NCBI RefSeq assembly: GCF_002100115.1
Contig: NZ_ANBM01000009.1
Coordinates: 1 to 64,000, forward strand
DNA: 64,000 bases
Origin: Anaerovibrio sp. JC8
GTDB taxonomy: Bacteria > Bacillota > Negativicutes > Selenomonadales > Selenomonadaceae
Reading direction: 5' to 3'
Part shown: positions 28,098 to 36,942 of the stretch, in pieces
Numbering within the stretch: position 1 is the stretch's first letter
How the letters are laid out: each line of letters opens with the position of its first letter
Program-made: the position numbers and the translations under genes
Notes under the pieces: model-generated
Databases searched by the model: none
Seen by the model: the letters and a program-made list of their open reading frames with translations, nothing else
What the model was told of the DNA's origin: nothing

Positions 28098-28126
28098 TTG
28101 ACACTACTTGAGTATTTAAGTAAAAT
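28098..28126 (+). promoter_or_regulatory. rny promoter
   Basis: TTGACA, 17 nt, TAAAAT. An overlapping TATAAT (28126-28131) would need a 22-nt spacer and is less likely. Confidence 0.7.
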
Positions 28127-28175
28127 ATAATAGTATGGCTGGGTAATTCGTTCAGTCAGAAATTAATGATAATTA

Positions 28176-29753
28176 ATGCTTAGAGAGGCTAAAAAACTGA
28201 TAGGGAGGTGTGTTATTATCATTGAAATAGTTGGAGCAGCTGTTGTTGCCCTGTTAGTGGGCGGCTTTGGCGGATATATGATGCGTAAGCAGGCAGCCGA
28301 GCAGCAGATTGGTTCTGCTGAGGAAGAAGCAAAGCGCATTGTTCGTGATGCTGAGGAAAAAGGTGAAGCAGCAAAGAAAATGAAGCTGCTGGAGGCGAAG
28401 GAAGATGTTCATCGCCTGCGCCAGGAGCTTGACAAGGATACTCGTGAGCGTCGCTCAGAGATTCAGCGCCATGAGCGCCGTATAGTTCAGAAGGAAGAAA
28501 ATCTTGACCGCAAGATTGACGCCCTGGAGAAGAAGGAGGAGAACCTTGCTTCCCGGGAGGCCAAGCTGGAAAAGAGCCAGGCTGAGATTACGGAGCTGCA
28601 TGAAAAGCAGAAGGAAGAGCTGGAGCGTATCTCCGGTCTTTCTCCGGAAGAGGCAAAGACCATGCTGTTGGCTGAGGTTGAAGAAGAGCTGAAGCATGAG
28701 AAGGCCATTATGATTAAGGAATATGAGCAGCAGACCAAGGATGAGGCTGAAAAGAAGGCCAGAAACATTATTTCTTTGGCTATTCAGCGTTGCGCTGCTG
28801 ACCATGTGGCAGAAACTACTGTATCTGTAGTAGCCCTGCCAAACGATGAGATGAAGGGACGTATTATCGGTCGCGAGGGCCGCAACATCCGCGCCCTGGA
28901 AACCATGACCGGTATCGACCTGATTATCGACGATACCCCAGAGGCAGTTATTCTTTCCGGTTTTGATCCGGTTCGCCGTGAGGTGGCCCGCATCGCTCTG
29001 GAGAAGCTCATTACCGATGGTCGTATCCATCCGGCAAGAATTGAGGAAATGGTTGATAAGGCCCGCCGCGAGGTGGAGCAGCGTATTAAGGAAGCCGGTG
29101 AACAGGCTACCTTTGATACCGGTGTTCATGGTCTGCACCCAGAGATGATTAAGCTGCTGGGCCGTCTGAGATATCGTACCAGCTACGGCCAGAATGTACT
29201 GAATCATTCCGTAGAGGTTTCCCATTTGGCTGGTATGATGGCCGCAGAGCTGGGCGTAGATGTTATGCTGGCAAAGCGTGCCGGTCTTATCCATGATATT
29301 GGTAAGTCCATTGACAATGAAGTTGAGGGTACTCACGTAACTATTGGTGCTGATATTGCCAAGAAGTACAGAGAGTCCAAGAACGTAATCAATGCTATTG
29401 CTGCTCATCATGGCGATGAGGAGCCTACCACTGTGGAGGCTGTGTTGGTAGCAGCCGCAGATGCTGTATCTGCCGCCCGTCCAGGTGCCCGCCGTGAGAG
29501 CCTTGAAACTTATCTGAAGCGTCTGACCCGTCTCGAGGAAATCGCCGAGTCCTTCAATGGAGTTGAGCGTTGCTTCGCCATCCAGGCAGGCCGCGAAATC
29601 CGCGTAATGGTTAAGCCAGACAAGGTTGATGATGTTGAGGCAGTTGCACTTGCTCATGATATCGTTAAGAAGATTGAGGCTGAGCTGGAATATCCAGGTC
29701 AGATCAAGGCAACCATCATCCGCGAAACCCGCGTAGTAGATTACGCAAAATAA
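28176..29753 (+). CDS. rny: Ribonuclease Y
   Basis: 525 codons from ATG 28176. N-terminal membrane anchor ([18 protein letters not shown]), a long charged coiled coil, a KH domain ([15 protein letters not shown]) and an HD domain ([11 protein letters not shown]). RNase Y starts mRNA decay at the membrane. The start is doubtful: ATG 28176 has no ribosome site, while a strong GGGAGG lies at 28203-28208, just before GTT ATT ATC ATT in frame. Starting at ATT 28215 or another near-cognate codon would give the usual short N-terminus before the anchor. Confidence 0.95.
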   Translation: MLREAKKLIGRCVIIIEIVGAAVVALLVGGFGGYMMRKQAAEQQIGSAEEEAKRIVRDAEEKGEAAKKMKLLEAKEDVHRLRQELDKDTRERRSEIQRHERRIVQKEENLDRKIDALEKKEENLASREAKLEKSQAEITELHEKQKEELERISGLSPEEAKTMLLAEVEEELKHEKAIMIKEYEQQTKDEAEKKARNIISLAIQRCAADHVAETTVSVVALPNDEMKGRIIGREGRNIRALETMTGIDLIIDDTPEAVILSGFDPVRREVARIALEKLITDGRIHPARIEEMVDKARREVEQRIKEAGEQATFDTGVHGLHPEMIKLLGRLRYRTSYGQNVLNHSVEVSHLAGMMAAELGVDVMLAKRAGLIHDIGKSIDNEVEGTHVTIGADIAKKYRESKNVINAIAAHHGDEEPTTVEAVLVAAADAVSAARPGARRESLETYLKRLTRLEEIAESFNGVERCFAIQAGREIRVMVKPDKVDDVEAVALAHDIVKKIEAELEYPGQIKATIIRETRVVDYAK

Positions 29754-29765
29754 TATTGAAAAATC

Positions 29766-29797
29766 AGGCTGTCGCTTGTATGCGGCAGCCTATTTTT
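29766..29797 (+). terminator. rny terminator
   Basis: AGGCTGTCGC/GCGGCAGCCT stem (one G-T pair) followed by ATTTTT. Confidence 0.85.
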
Positions 29798-29833
29798 ATG
29801 TAAATGCAAAATGCAGAAATAAAATTCGATTTA

Positions 29834-29888
29834 TGCTATAATACTATGTAGTTAAGAACCAAAATATTGAGCCGGCATTAGCCGGCTC
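29834..29888 (+). promoter_or_regulatory. Extended -10 promoter and leader hairpin
   Basis: TGCTATAAT at 29834-29842 is an extended -10 box without a good -35. A GAGCCGGC/GCCGGCTC hairpin (29869-29888) lies between it and the next gene, followed by TTTGG, so it is not a strong terminator. Confidence 0.55.
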
Positions 29889-29926
29889 TTTGGAATTTTA
29901 TACTGTTGGCAAAGGAGGCGGGAAAT

Positions 29927-30445
29927 ATGGATTATTCCAATGGTACAGAGAGTGAAGTGAGCATGGATAGCGTGCAGCTGGTGGCTGGTCTGCTGATCTG
30001 TTTTCCGGAGTTTTCCAAAATTCGCCTGGACTCCAAGGAAAAGGCTGTTATTATGGAGATTTCCGTCAGGGAAGCTCCTGAAAAGGAAAGGTTTGAGGAG
30101 GCTGAGCGTCTTATAGAGGACAGTCTCATGCTTTATCATAATATTGAGCATACCAGTGGCGGAAAGTTTGGCTTCACCTACGAAAATTTTGCCCTGCGTA
30201 TTTATAGGGATATTGCCAGTCTTTCCCGTGGAGAGGTTGGCTTGCTGGTCAGCCTGTTAAAGGAAAAGTTTGGTGATATTATCATATCTGATGAGGTGCG
30301 CAACCCTGATGAGGATTTGATCTTTATGCAGTCGGAGATGATAGACCACCGTATCAGATTTCTGAAGGAAAACAAGATTCCGGAGTCCATGGTGGGGGTC
30401 CGTGAAGAGGGCCGGGTCATGGTTTATGACAATGAATTGATTTAA
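29927..30445 (+). CDS. Hypothetical protein between rny and ymdB
   Basis: 172 residues from ATG 29927 with an excellent AAAGGAGGCGGG site (in-frame TTG 29906 rejected). It is a soluble protein without membrane segments or a motif I recognise. It begins with a polar stretch, then alternates helices and strands: LLICFPEFSKIRLDSKEKAV, FGFTYENFALRIYRD, and a charged C-terminus. The 13-nt gap to the phosphodiesterase gene suggests one operon. Function unknown; the position next to two RNA/nucleotide genes hints at, but does not prove, a link to RNA turnover. Confidence 0.85.
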   Translation: MDYSNGTESEVSMDSVQLVAGLLICFPEFSKIRLDSKEKAVIMEISVREAPEKERFEEAERLIEDSLMLYHNIEHTSGGKFGFTYENFALRIYRDIASLSRGEVGLLVSLLKEKFGDIIISDEVRNPDEDLIFMQSEMIDHRIRFLKENKIPESMVGVREEGRVMVYDNELI

Positions 30446-30458
30446 AGAGGTACTGTTT

Positions 30459-31241
30459 GTGAATATTTTACTTGTCGGTGACGTGGTAGGGCGTCCGGGC
30501 CGTAAGGCTTTTAAGAAGTATACCAAGGAGCTTCGTGAAAAACATAATATAGATATTGTTATTGTAAATGGTGAAAATTCCGCAGCGGGCAAGGGCATTA
30601 GCCGTAAGTCTTTGGATGAGCTGTATGCCGGAGGGGCGGATATTGTCACTTCCGGCAACCACGTATGGGATAAGCGGGAGGTCTATGAGGTCATTGACAC
30701 AGACCCGTATCTTGTTCGTCCTGCCAATTATCCTGAGGGAGCACCGGGAAAGGGCTGGTGTCTGTATCCGTTTAAGGCCAAGAATGTGGCGGTGGTCAAT
30801 ATGTCCGGCCGGGCCTTCATGCCTGATATGGACTGCCCGTTCCAGAAAATAGAGGATGTGCTGGGAGAAATTGGGGGCCAGGCGGATATTATCATTCTGG
30901 ATTTCCATGCGGAGACCACCTCGGAAAAGATGGCCATGGGCTTTTATCTGGATGGCCGTGTGCAGGTGGTGGTGGGGACCCATACCCACATTCAGACCGC
31001 GGATGAGCGTATTTTGCCTCAGGGGACGGCCTATATTACCGACCTGGGCATGGTTGGCCCATGGAACTCCGTTCTTGGGGTTAAGTCTGACATTATCATC
31101 AAGAAGTTTACCAGCTGTATGCCTGCCAGATTTGACCTGGCGGATGGCCCTGGGGTGTATTCGGCCCTGCTGGTGGAGTTTGATGATACCACCAATAAGC
31201 CTACCAGGGTAGAGCGAATCCTGATAAAGGAAGATAATTGA
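30459..31241 (+). CDS. ymdB: YmdB-type metallophosphoesterase (2',3'-cyclic nucleotide phosphodiesterase family)
   Basis: 260 residues, the usual length. MNILLVGDVVGRPGRKAF, VNGENSAAGKGI, TSGNHVWDKREV, DFHAETTSEK and GTHTHIQTADE are the TIGR00282 signatures with the metal ligands. In B. subtilis the family member acts on 2',3'-cyclic nucleotides, and its gene follows rny, as here with one gene between. Start GTG 30459 after AAAGAGGT. Confidence 0.93.
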   Translation: MNILLVGDVVGRPGRKAFKKYTKELREKHNIDIVIVNGENSAAGKGISRKSLDELYAGGADIVTSGNHVWDKREVYEVIDTDPYLVRPANYPEGAPGKGWCLYPFKAKNVAVVNMSGRAFMPDMDCPFQKIEDVLGEIGGQADIIILDFHAETTSEKMAMGFYLDGRVQVVVGTHTHIQTADERILPQGTAYITDLGMVGPWNSVLGVKSDIIIKKFTSCMPARFDLADGPGVYSALLVEFDDTTNKPTRVERILIKEDN

Positions 31242-31321
31242 TAATAATACTATTTTGGCAGGATATTCTTATTTTTTTACGAATATATATTGCTAAAGTA
31301 TGTTATGGAGAGAAAAAACTC

Positions 31322-32149
31322 ATGTCTAGTGATTTACACATGCATACCACCAGTTCTGACGGGCGGTTGACGCCGGAGGAGCTGGTTGATGCAGCCAAGG
31401 CGGCAGGTCTTAATTATATCGCTATTACGGACCATGATACTGTTGATGGCATCTGTCAGCTGTATGAAGCGGGCCTTTATCCGGCCAAGGGAATCAAGAT
31501 TATTCCCGGCATTGAATTCAGTGCCCATCATGAAATTCATGAGATTCATATTTTGGGTTACAATATTGATATTTATGACAAGGTTTTGGCTGACCGCCTA
31601 AATGATGTGGTGGAGGCCAGATGGCTTCGTTTCTCCACCATTGTACAGAAGTTGCAGGAGCTGGAATATGACATTTCCGAGGCCGATGTGCTGGAGATAG
31701 CGGGGGACAGCACATCCATCAGCCGTTCTCATATTGCTCAGGCCTTGATGAAAAAGGGATTTTTTGGCTCTGTTAAGGAATCTTTTGATAAGGTTCTGGG
31801 GAAGGGACAGCCGGCCTATGTTTCTCATTTTCTGCTGGAGCCGGAAGAAATAATTGATTTAATTAAACAAAGCGGTGGCATACCGGTATTGGCCCATCCA
31901 AAGCTGATTCACGATGATGAATTGGTGGAGGAGCTGCTAAAGAAGGGTATTGAGGGTGTGGAGGCCATTTATCCGAAGCATAGCCCGGAGGATACCCAGC
32001 GCTATATCGATATGGCCAATAAATATAATTTGATGATAACCGGCGGATCGGATTTTCATGGTATTCCAGGCCGTCTGCCGAAGAATTTAGGGGAATTTGT
32101 CATTGATGACAGCTATGCGGCTGAAATTTATCGTGAACCGGGGATATAA
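31322..32149 (+). CDS. PHP-domain phosphoesterase
   Basis: 275 residues. The start is put at ATG 31322 (MSSDLHMHTTSSDG), preceded by GGAGAG about 10 nt away; the longer frame from 31238 encodes an unlikely hydrophobic leader. PHP metal motifs are DLHMHTTSSDG, ITDHDTVDG, PGIEFSA, VLAHP and GGSDFHG. Closest known group is YciV/RNase AM, which removes nucleotides from RNA 5' ends or splits 3',5'-bisphosphates; the exact substrate is not certain. Confidence 0.9.
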   Translation: MSSDLHMHTTSSDGRLTPEELVDAAKAAGLNYIAITDHDTVDGICQLYEAGLYPAKGIKIIPGIEFSAHHEIHEIHILGYNIDIYDKVLADRLNDVVEARWLRFSTIVQKLQELEYDISEADVLEIAGDSTSISRSHIAQALMKKGFFGSVKESFDKVLGKGQPAYVSHFLLEPEEIIDLIKQSGGIPVLAHPKLIHDDELVEELLKKGIEGVEAIYPKHSPEDTQRYIDMANKYNLMITGGSDFHGIPGRLPKNLGEFVIDDSYAAEIYREPGI

Positions 32150-32175
32150 TCAGGCTGCTTGATAGGGGTGGTTAC

Positions 32176-33045
32176 ATGGACGTTATTGCATTTGTAGGTC
32201 CCAGCGGGACCGGAAAAAGCCATAGAGCATTGTTGGTAGCCCATAATAATCAGGCTGATGCTATTATTGATGATGGCCTGTTTATTAAGGACGGCAAGAT
32301 AATTGCCGGAACCTCTGCCAAGAAGGAACAGAATAAGGTGCTGGCTGTTAAACGGGCTATTTTTGTGCTGCCGGGCCATGCCAAGGAGGTAAGCCGGGCC
32401 ATTGAGGACACCCAGCCAAAGAGGATTTTGATTTTGGGAACCTCGGAAAACATGGTTATTAAGATTGCCAAGGCCCTTAATTTGCCGGAAATTTCCAAGT
32501 TTGTCCATATTGAGGATATAGCTACCCAGGGGGAGATGGACAAGGCAAGAAAGCATCGTCTGGAGCAGGGGAAGCACGTTATTCCGGTGCCGACTATTGA
32601 GCTTAAGCCTCATTTTTCCGGATATCTGGTGGATTCACTGAAATCAATGGTAAAGCGCAGTGATGAGCAGCAGCGCCGTCAGCGTCATCTTCTGGGAGAG
32701 AAATCCATTGTCCGGCCGGTATTCAGCTATTATGGCAAGCTGATTATTGACGATTCCTGCATTGAATCCATCGTCCGGCGTATTCTTACTGACAGCGGCA
32801 AGGTCACAAAGGTGGCCGATGCCGAGGTGCGCCATGTGTACCGGGGGGATGGTGCCGTGGGCTATGAATCCCAGGGCATAGAGCTGGATTGTGCGGTTAT
32901 CATATCCTTTGGCAAGCATATTCCTACTCTGGTGCAGCAGATGCAGGTGGAGATCAAAAAGGAAGTTGAGCGGCTCACCGGCATGGCCGTAAAGAAGGTG
33001 AATATCACCATCAAGGCCCTGTTTGTACAGCCAAAGAACTTGTAA
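32176..33045 (+). CDS. P-loop NTPase-like domain fused to Asp23/Gls24 domain
   Basis: 289 residues. The N-terminus has a Walker A motif (GPSGTGKS, 8-15) and a nucleotide-kinase-like region with ADAIIDDGLF and KRILILGTS. After a basic linker (RSDEQQRRQRH) the C-terminal ~110 residues form an Asp23/Gls24 domain (YYGKLIIDDSCIESIVRRIL; VDC-like LDCAVIISFGKHIP; VERLTGMAVKKVNI). Asp23 proteins are membrane-associated alkaline-shock proteins; the ATP-binding half has no assigned role. ATG after GGGGTGG. It follows the PHP gene by 26 nt. Confidence 0.85.
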   Translation: MDVIAFVGPSGTGKSHRALLVAHNNQADAIIDDGLFIKDGKIIAGTSAKKEQNKVLAVKRAIFVLPGHAKEVSRAIEDTQPKRILILGTSENMVIKIAKALNLPEISKFVHIEDIATQGEMDKARKHRLEQGKHVIPVPTIELKPHFSGYLVDSLKSMVKRSDEQQRRQRHLLGEKSIVRPVFSYYGKLIIDDSCIESIVRRILTDSGKVTKVADAEVRHVYRGDGAVGYESQGIELDCAVIISFGKHIPTLVQQMQVEIKKEVERLTGMAVKKVNITIKALFVQPKNL

Positions 33046-33078
33046 TAGCTTATTAAAAATAATATTTTATACATCAAA

Positions 33079-33106
33079 AAAGGGTTCTGCATTTGCAGAA
33101 CCCTTT
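33079..33106. terminator. Bidirectional terminator
   Basis: AAAGGGTTCTGC/GCAGAACCCTTT hairpin with A-rich and T-rich flanks. It ends the operon on the plus strand and tRNA-Gln on the minus strand. Confidence 0.85.
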
Positions 33107-33116
33107 AATAGTTAAA

Positions 33117-33192
33117 TGGCAGGGGTAGCAGGACTCGAACCTACGAATGCTGGATTCAGAATCCAGTGCCTTACCAACTTGGCGATACCCCT
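33117..33192 (-). tRNA. tRNA-Gln (CTG)
   Basis: Minus strand: acceptor AGGGGTA/TACCCCT, anticodon CTG in the loop TTCTGAA, encoded CCA; 76 nt. It lies downstream of the DUF4127 gene on the same strand. Confidence 0.95.
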
Positions 33193-33254
33193 ATATGTTG
33201 CTTCACAACGATGACAAGTATACTTTAAACCAATTAGGTTGTCAACACTTTTTT

Positions 33255-34901
33255 CTAATTTTTCATTTTTATAAGGGCCGGGGCGGTGGAGAGGTTTACT
33301 TCAAAGGTGCGTGGCCACGGGAAATATAGCTCCATGGTCAAATCTCTGACAGCGTATTGAGTGCCCTTTACGCTGAAAGGCTGCTTAAAGGCTGGGGAGT
33401 ATTTATACTGCACCAGCCGTTCCCTCATGGTGCTTTCAGCCATATCTACGGCCCATTTGTAATTATGCTCAAGATCTAAATCGTTGACATTGCCATAGCC
33501 CTTTTTCCTCAGGTTGGCATTGACCAGATCAATGACATCCTTAAGATAATAGTAATCCTCACAGAAACGGTTATTAAGGTTGATAATATTACTGCAGACC
33601 ACGGCATCCTGCTTTGAGGAGTCTTTTAAGGCTGTCAGATAGATTTCTGCCTGGGCTATGGCTGTGCCTATGGCGTTGCTGGCAGTGTTCCAGCCGGCGT
33701 AGGCCGCCAGGGAATTAACAGGATAGTTTGCCTGCAGAAGGACAGGAAACAGGGCCTCTGCTGCGGTAAAGTTCTCGCTGAGGTCTACCAGGGCTATTGG
33801 CTTGTTGGCCTGCCGGTAGTCCTGCATTTTGCGTAGGCTGGCTTTTCGGGTGTCCATGGTTTCCTCATTGTTGGCACTGACAAAGAGAATGTAGTCTGCT
33901 TCCTCTGGGGAGTCCACAACAAGGCTGTGGTGGAAATGCAGCCGCTCCCGGGCAGTTTCGTCATTGCTGATGGCCATATATGGCATAATGCTCTGGGCGG
34001 CCTGGGGGCTGCTGTAATCGATATACACCCTGAAGCTTTGCTGCTCTGCCACAATATTGGTCAAGATGGACAGGGCTGCTTCATCGGCCCCGTGGATAAT
34101 GGCCAGACGGTCCCGAGGAATGTTCTTTTTTTCGATGTAGTGCCTGAACTCCTTCAGCTTAAGGTTAGGCAGGCTGTAGGCCTCACCATCATCCTGCCCA
34201 AAGGTGAGCTCTGTCAGGATTCCTTCAGCCAACAGGTCAGCCAGCTGACGGTTAAGCCGCAGATTGCGGTTATAGATTTCCTTATAAGCCCTCAGCAGAT
34301 CAGATGGAATTTCTCTTTCCAGCTCCTGAATTTGGTCAGCAGTTTCCGACAAAGGCTGGTTATCATACTGATGAACCAGTCTGGACCATTTCATGATTTT
34401 TTTGCGGTCCTGATATTTTTCCACAAAATCCGGTGGATTCATGCGGGGCAGGATGGCAAAGGCGTGTATCCTGACCGTAGGATTTTCGGCGTGGAGCTTT
34501 TTCAGATAATCTGTCAAAGCACTTATCTGTTCATCAGTGATGGCTTTATTGCGGGAAGCGATTAAGCCGCCATACAGCAGCTGGTCGATGGATATGATGG
34601 CTTCCTGACAGTTTTTTATTTCTTTGCTGAGCCACTCCCTGGTTTTGGTTGTTTCCCCCGGCAGGGAATAGAAATCCATGGCTTCACCGGGAGGCATCAG
34701 AATATTAATGCCGACTGTGCGGGCATTGTCCGCCACCAGCCTGCCACAAGGGGGGCGGCTGTCCAGAGGTATCAGCAGAATGGTTTTGTTTGGCTCCGGA
34801 AGCTGTTCAACCAGCTCACCGGATTGGTGCTTGGACGTAAGAAATACTGAGCCAAGAACCACAGATATGATTATTAAAATGACGGGAAGGTATTTATTCA
34901 T
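33255..34901 (-). CDS. DUF4127 family protein, membrane-anchored
   Basis: 548 residues. An N-terminal hydrophobic segment (~4-22, LPVILIIISVVLGSVFL) looks like a signal anchor, so the body is probably outside the membrane. The family hallmarks are visible: ILLIPLDSRPPCGRLV, SIDQLLYGGLIASR, NPPDFVEKY, HGADEAALSIL and the C-terminal YAGWNTASNAIGTAIA. DUF4127 has no established function. Start ATG 34901 on the minus strand. It is monocistronic apart from the tRNA-Gln behind it. Confidence 0.88.
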   Translation of the reverse strand: MNKYLPVILIIISVVLGSVFLTSKHQSGELVEQLPEPNKTILLIPLDSRPPCGRLVADNARTVGINILMPPGEAMDFYSLPGETTKTREWLSKEIKNCQEAIISIDQLLYGGLIASRNKAITDEQISALTDYLKKLHAENPTVRIHAFAILPRMNPPDFVEKYQDRKKIMKWSRLVHQYDNQPLSETADQIQELEREIPSDLLRAYKEIYNRNLRLNRQLADLLAEGILTELTFGQDDGEAYSLPNLKLKEFRHYIEKKNIPRDRLAIIHGADEAALSILTNIVAEQQSFRVYIDYSSPQAAQSIMPYMAISNDETARERLHFHHSLVVDSPEEADYILFVSANNEETMDTRKASLRKMQDYRQANKPIALVDLSENFTAAEALFPVLLQANYPVNSLAAYAGWNTASNAIGTAIAQAEIYLTALKDSSKQDAVVCSNIINLNNRFCEDYYYLKDVIDLVNANLRKKGYGNVNDLDLEHNYKWAVDMAESTMRERLVQYKYSPAFKQPFSVKGTQYAVRDLTMELYFPWPRTFEVNLSTAPALIKMKN

Positions 34902-34989
34902 ACAAGCCTCGAATAAGTGTCATAATGGGTGTTACTTATTGGTTATTATACAGTATTCCGGGAAAAATAATCCATGCTTCAAGGCAAAA

Positions 34990-35020
34990 GAAAAAGGAGC
35001 CACGGGCAATGGCTCCTTTT
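34990..35020. terminator. Terminator-like hairpin in a divergent intergenic region
   Basis: AAAAAGGAGCC/GGCTCCTTTTT, 11 bp with a 9-nt loop, symmetrical so it could act on either strand. It lies between two divergent genes (minus DUF4127, plus rsmD), where no transcript is expected to end. Confidence 0.75.
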
Positions 35021-35047
35021 TCGAGGGATGGAATATGAAAAAATGGG

Positions 35048-35077
35048 TTGTATAGCGATTTGCTATGGTCATATAAT
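35048..35077 (+). promoter_or_regulatory. Candidate rsmD-coaD promoter
   Basis: TTGTAT, 18 nt, TATAAT; leaves a leader of about 115 nt. Confidence 0.55.
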
Positions 35078-35199
35078 ACAAAAGAAAAATGGAAAAAGCA
35101 TGGAAGACCATGGAAATAATCTGAAATTTTAAATATTTTTTTGTGATGGCTTCTGTGTTAGAATTTATGAAGAATAAAAATGTGTAATGAGGTTTATCT

Positions 35200-35802
35200 A
35201 TGCGTATAATTACTGGCTCGGCCCGGGGCTGCAACTTAAAGACTCCCAAGGGAATGAATACCCGTCCTACTTCAGATAGGGTGAAGGAGTCCCTGTTCAG
35301 CATTTTGGGCCGGGAGGTTGTTGGAAAAAATATAATGGATATATTTGCCGGCACCGGCGGCCTGGGGCTGGAGGCCCTCAGTCGTGGTGCTGAACATGCC
35401 TGTCTGGTGGACAAGGCCACGGCAGATATTTTGAAATACAATGCGGAGCATACCCATCTGTCTGATAAAACGGAGATCTTCAAGGGGGATGTCTTTGCTG
35501 TTATGCAGCGTTTGGCTGCCCAGGGGCGAAAATTTGATGTGGTATTCTGTGACCCGCCCTATCACCTTGGATTGTGGGAACGGGCCCTGTCCTGGCTGGA
35601 TACCAGCCAGCTTTTGGCAGAGGATGCCCTGGTTATTGTGGAAATGGGTGGGGATGAAAATGATATTCCGGCCTTGAGCCACATGAGGCTTTTGCGGAAT
35701 CAGAAATATGGCAAGACTACCCAGATTTATATTTTCGAGTACAAGACTGCCGGCATTGAGCCACCGGTGGCTGATGGCGCAGCAGATATGGAGGACGAAT
35801 AA
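35200..35802 (+). CDS. rsmD: 16S rRNA (guanine-966-N2) methyltransferase
   Basis: 200 residues. SAM-binding DIFAGTGGLGLEALSRGA and the catalytic DPPYHLG motif (NPPY/DPPY class) identify RsmD, as does the N-terminus MRIITGSARGCNLKTPKG. It methylates G966 of 16S rRNA. ATG follows TGAGG. It precedes coaD by 3 nt, the common Firmicute pairing. Confidence 0.94.
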   Translation: MRIITGSARGCNLKTPKGMNTRPTSDRVKESLFSILGREVVGKNIMDIFAGTGGLGLEALSRGAEHACLVDKATADILKYNAEHTHLSDKTEIFKGDVFAVMQRLAAQGRKFDVVFCDPPYHLGLWERALSWLDTSQLLAEDALVIVEMGGDENDIPALSHMRLLRNQKYGKTTQIYIFEYKTAGIEPPVADGAADMEDE

Positions 35803-35805
35803 GAA

Positions 35806-36285
35806 ATGAGTTCAGCAATATTTCCAGGAAGCTTTGATCCCGTATCCAATGGGCATATGGACATTATAAGGCGTTCTGCCAAAAACTTTGACCGGCTTGT
35901 GGTGGGGGTGTTCAATAACATCCGCAAGAAGTCCTTTCTGCCAGTGGAGGTGCGGGTGGAAGCCCTTAAAGAGGCAGTGAAGGATATGGAGAATGTGGAG
36001 GTAGTTTCCTTTGATGGGCTGCTGGCCGATTACATGGTAAAGCATGATATTCCGGTTATTATCCGTGGGCTTCGCTCCGTTACGGATTTTGAATATGAGC
36101 AGGGGCAGGCCCAGGTTATCAGGCAGATACACCCGGGGCTTGACACCTTCTTTTTGTTGACCAAACCTGAGCTTTCTTGTGTCAGCTCCTCTGTAATAAG
36201 GGAGATTTATGGTTTTGGCGGCGACATTAGCACGTTGGTACCAGAATCGGTCTTAATAGCTATTGAACATTTTAATAAGAAATGA
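35806..36285 (+). CDS. coaD: Phosphopantetheine adenylyltransferase
   Basis: 159 residues, standard length. FPGSFDPVSNGHMDII carries the nucleotidyl-transferase T/HxGH motif, with VVIRGLRSVTDFEYE and the ISSxxVRE-like SSSVIREI as further signatures. It makes dephospho-CoA from 4'-phosphopantetheine and ATP. Start ATG 35806 just after the rsmD stop. Confidence 0.96.
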   Translation: MSSAIFPGSFDPVSNGHMDIIRRSAKNFDRLVVGVFNNIRKKSFLPVEVRVEALKEAVKDMENVEVVSFDGLLADYMVKHDIPVIIRGLRSVTDFEYEQGQAQVIRQIHPGLDTFFLLTKPELSCVSSSVIREIYGFGGDISTLVPESVLIAIEHFNKK

Positions 36286-36330
36286 TATTCTTATAGGGTA
36301 GATTAAAAATTAGAAAGTGGGATTGGGCTC

Positions 36331-36849
36331 ATGGAAATGGAAATAGATAAGATTTTGGAAGAAATTGAGAATTTGGTTGCATCTTCCAACCGGGTTCCAT
36401 TTTTGGATAAAGTAATGATTGACGATGTGGAGCTGTTTCGGTTGATGGATGTTCTGAGGAGTGAACTCCCTCGACAGATTCAGGAAGCCGGGGATATTGT
36501 CAGCCGTCGTGATGAGATTATCAATGCAGCACAGATGGAGGCTGACCGCCTTATCGATGGCGCCAAGCGTGAGGCTGACCAGACCATTGAGCGGGCACAG
36601 GCATATGCCCAGAAGGCTGTTGATGAGAACGAGATAGTTATCAAGGCCAAGGAGCAGGAAAAGGCTATTATGGATCAGACCATGGCGGCCGCCCAGCAGA
36701 TGAAGACTGAGACTGAGCAGTATGCAGAGCAGCTGAGAACCAGTGCTGATGATTATGCCAACCAGATTTTCGACCATGTTATTGAAAGTGTGGGCAGCGC
36801 ACTGCAGGCAGTTCAGGAGGCCAAGGGCCAGCTTAACAATCAGCAGTAA
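36331..36849 (+). CDS. Coiled-coil protein related to ATP synthase B / DivIVA-like helices
   Basis: 172 residues, almost wholly helical and highly charged. A short N-terminal part (VPFLDKVMIDDVELFRLMDV) precedes a long coiled coil rich in Ala, Glu and Gln (~55-150). The N-terminal segment is of a type found beside coaD in several Firmicutes, sometimes annotated as ATPase or cell-division-like. No enzymatic motif is present. ATG 36331 has only a weak ribosome site; ATG 36337 is an alternative. Forty-five nt after coaD, so probably in the same operon. Function unknown. Confidence 0.85.
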   Translation: MEMEIDKILEEIENLVASSNRVPFLDKVMIDDVELFRLMDVLRSELPRQIQEAGDIVSRRDEIINAAQMEADRLIDGAKREADQTIERAQAYAQKAVDENEIVIKAKEQEKAIMDQTMAAAQQMKTETEQYAEQLRTSADDYANQIFDHVIESVGSALQAVQEAKGQLNNQQ

Positions 36850-36867
36850 TTTTATATTGCATTATCA

Positions 36868-36895
36868 AGGATGTCGTTTAGGCGGCATCCTTTTT
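36868..36895 (+). terminator. Terminator of the rsmD-coaD operon
   Basis: AGGATGTCG/CGGCATCCT stem (one G-T pair) with five T. Confidence 0.88.
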
Positions 36896-36942
36896 CTTTT
36901 GGTGAAGTTGGGGTAGTAATGGAAAAAAAACACATTATGCGT

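Noticed and set aside
34678-35055. 125-codon plus-strand ORF opposite the DUF4127 start
   Set aside because: It overlaps the signal-anchor region of a convincing gene and reads through the hairpin at 34990-35020; no ribosome site or domain.
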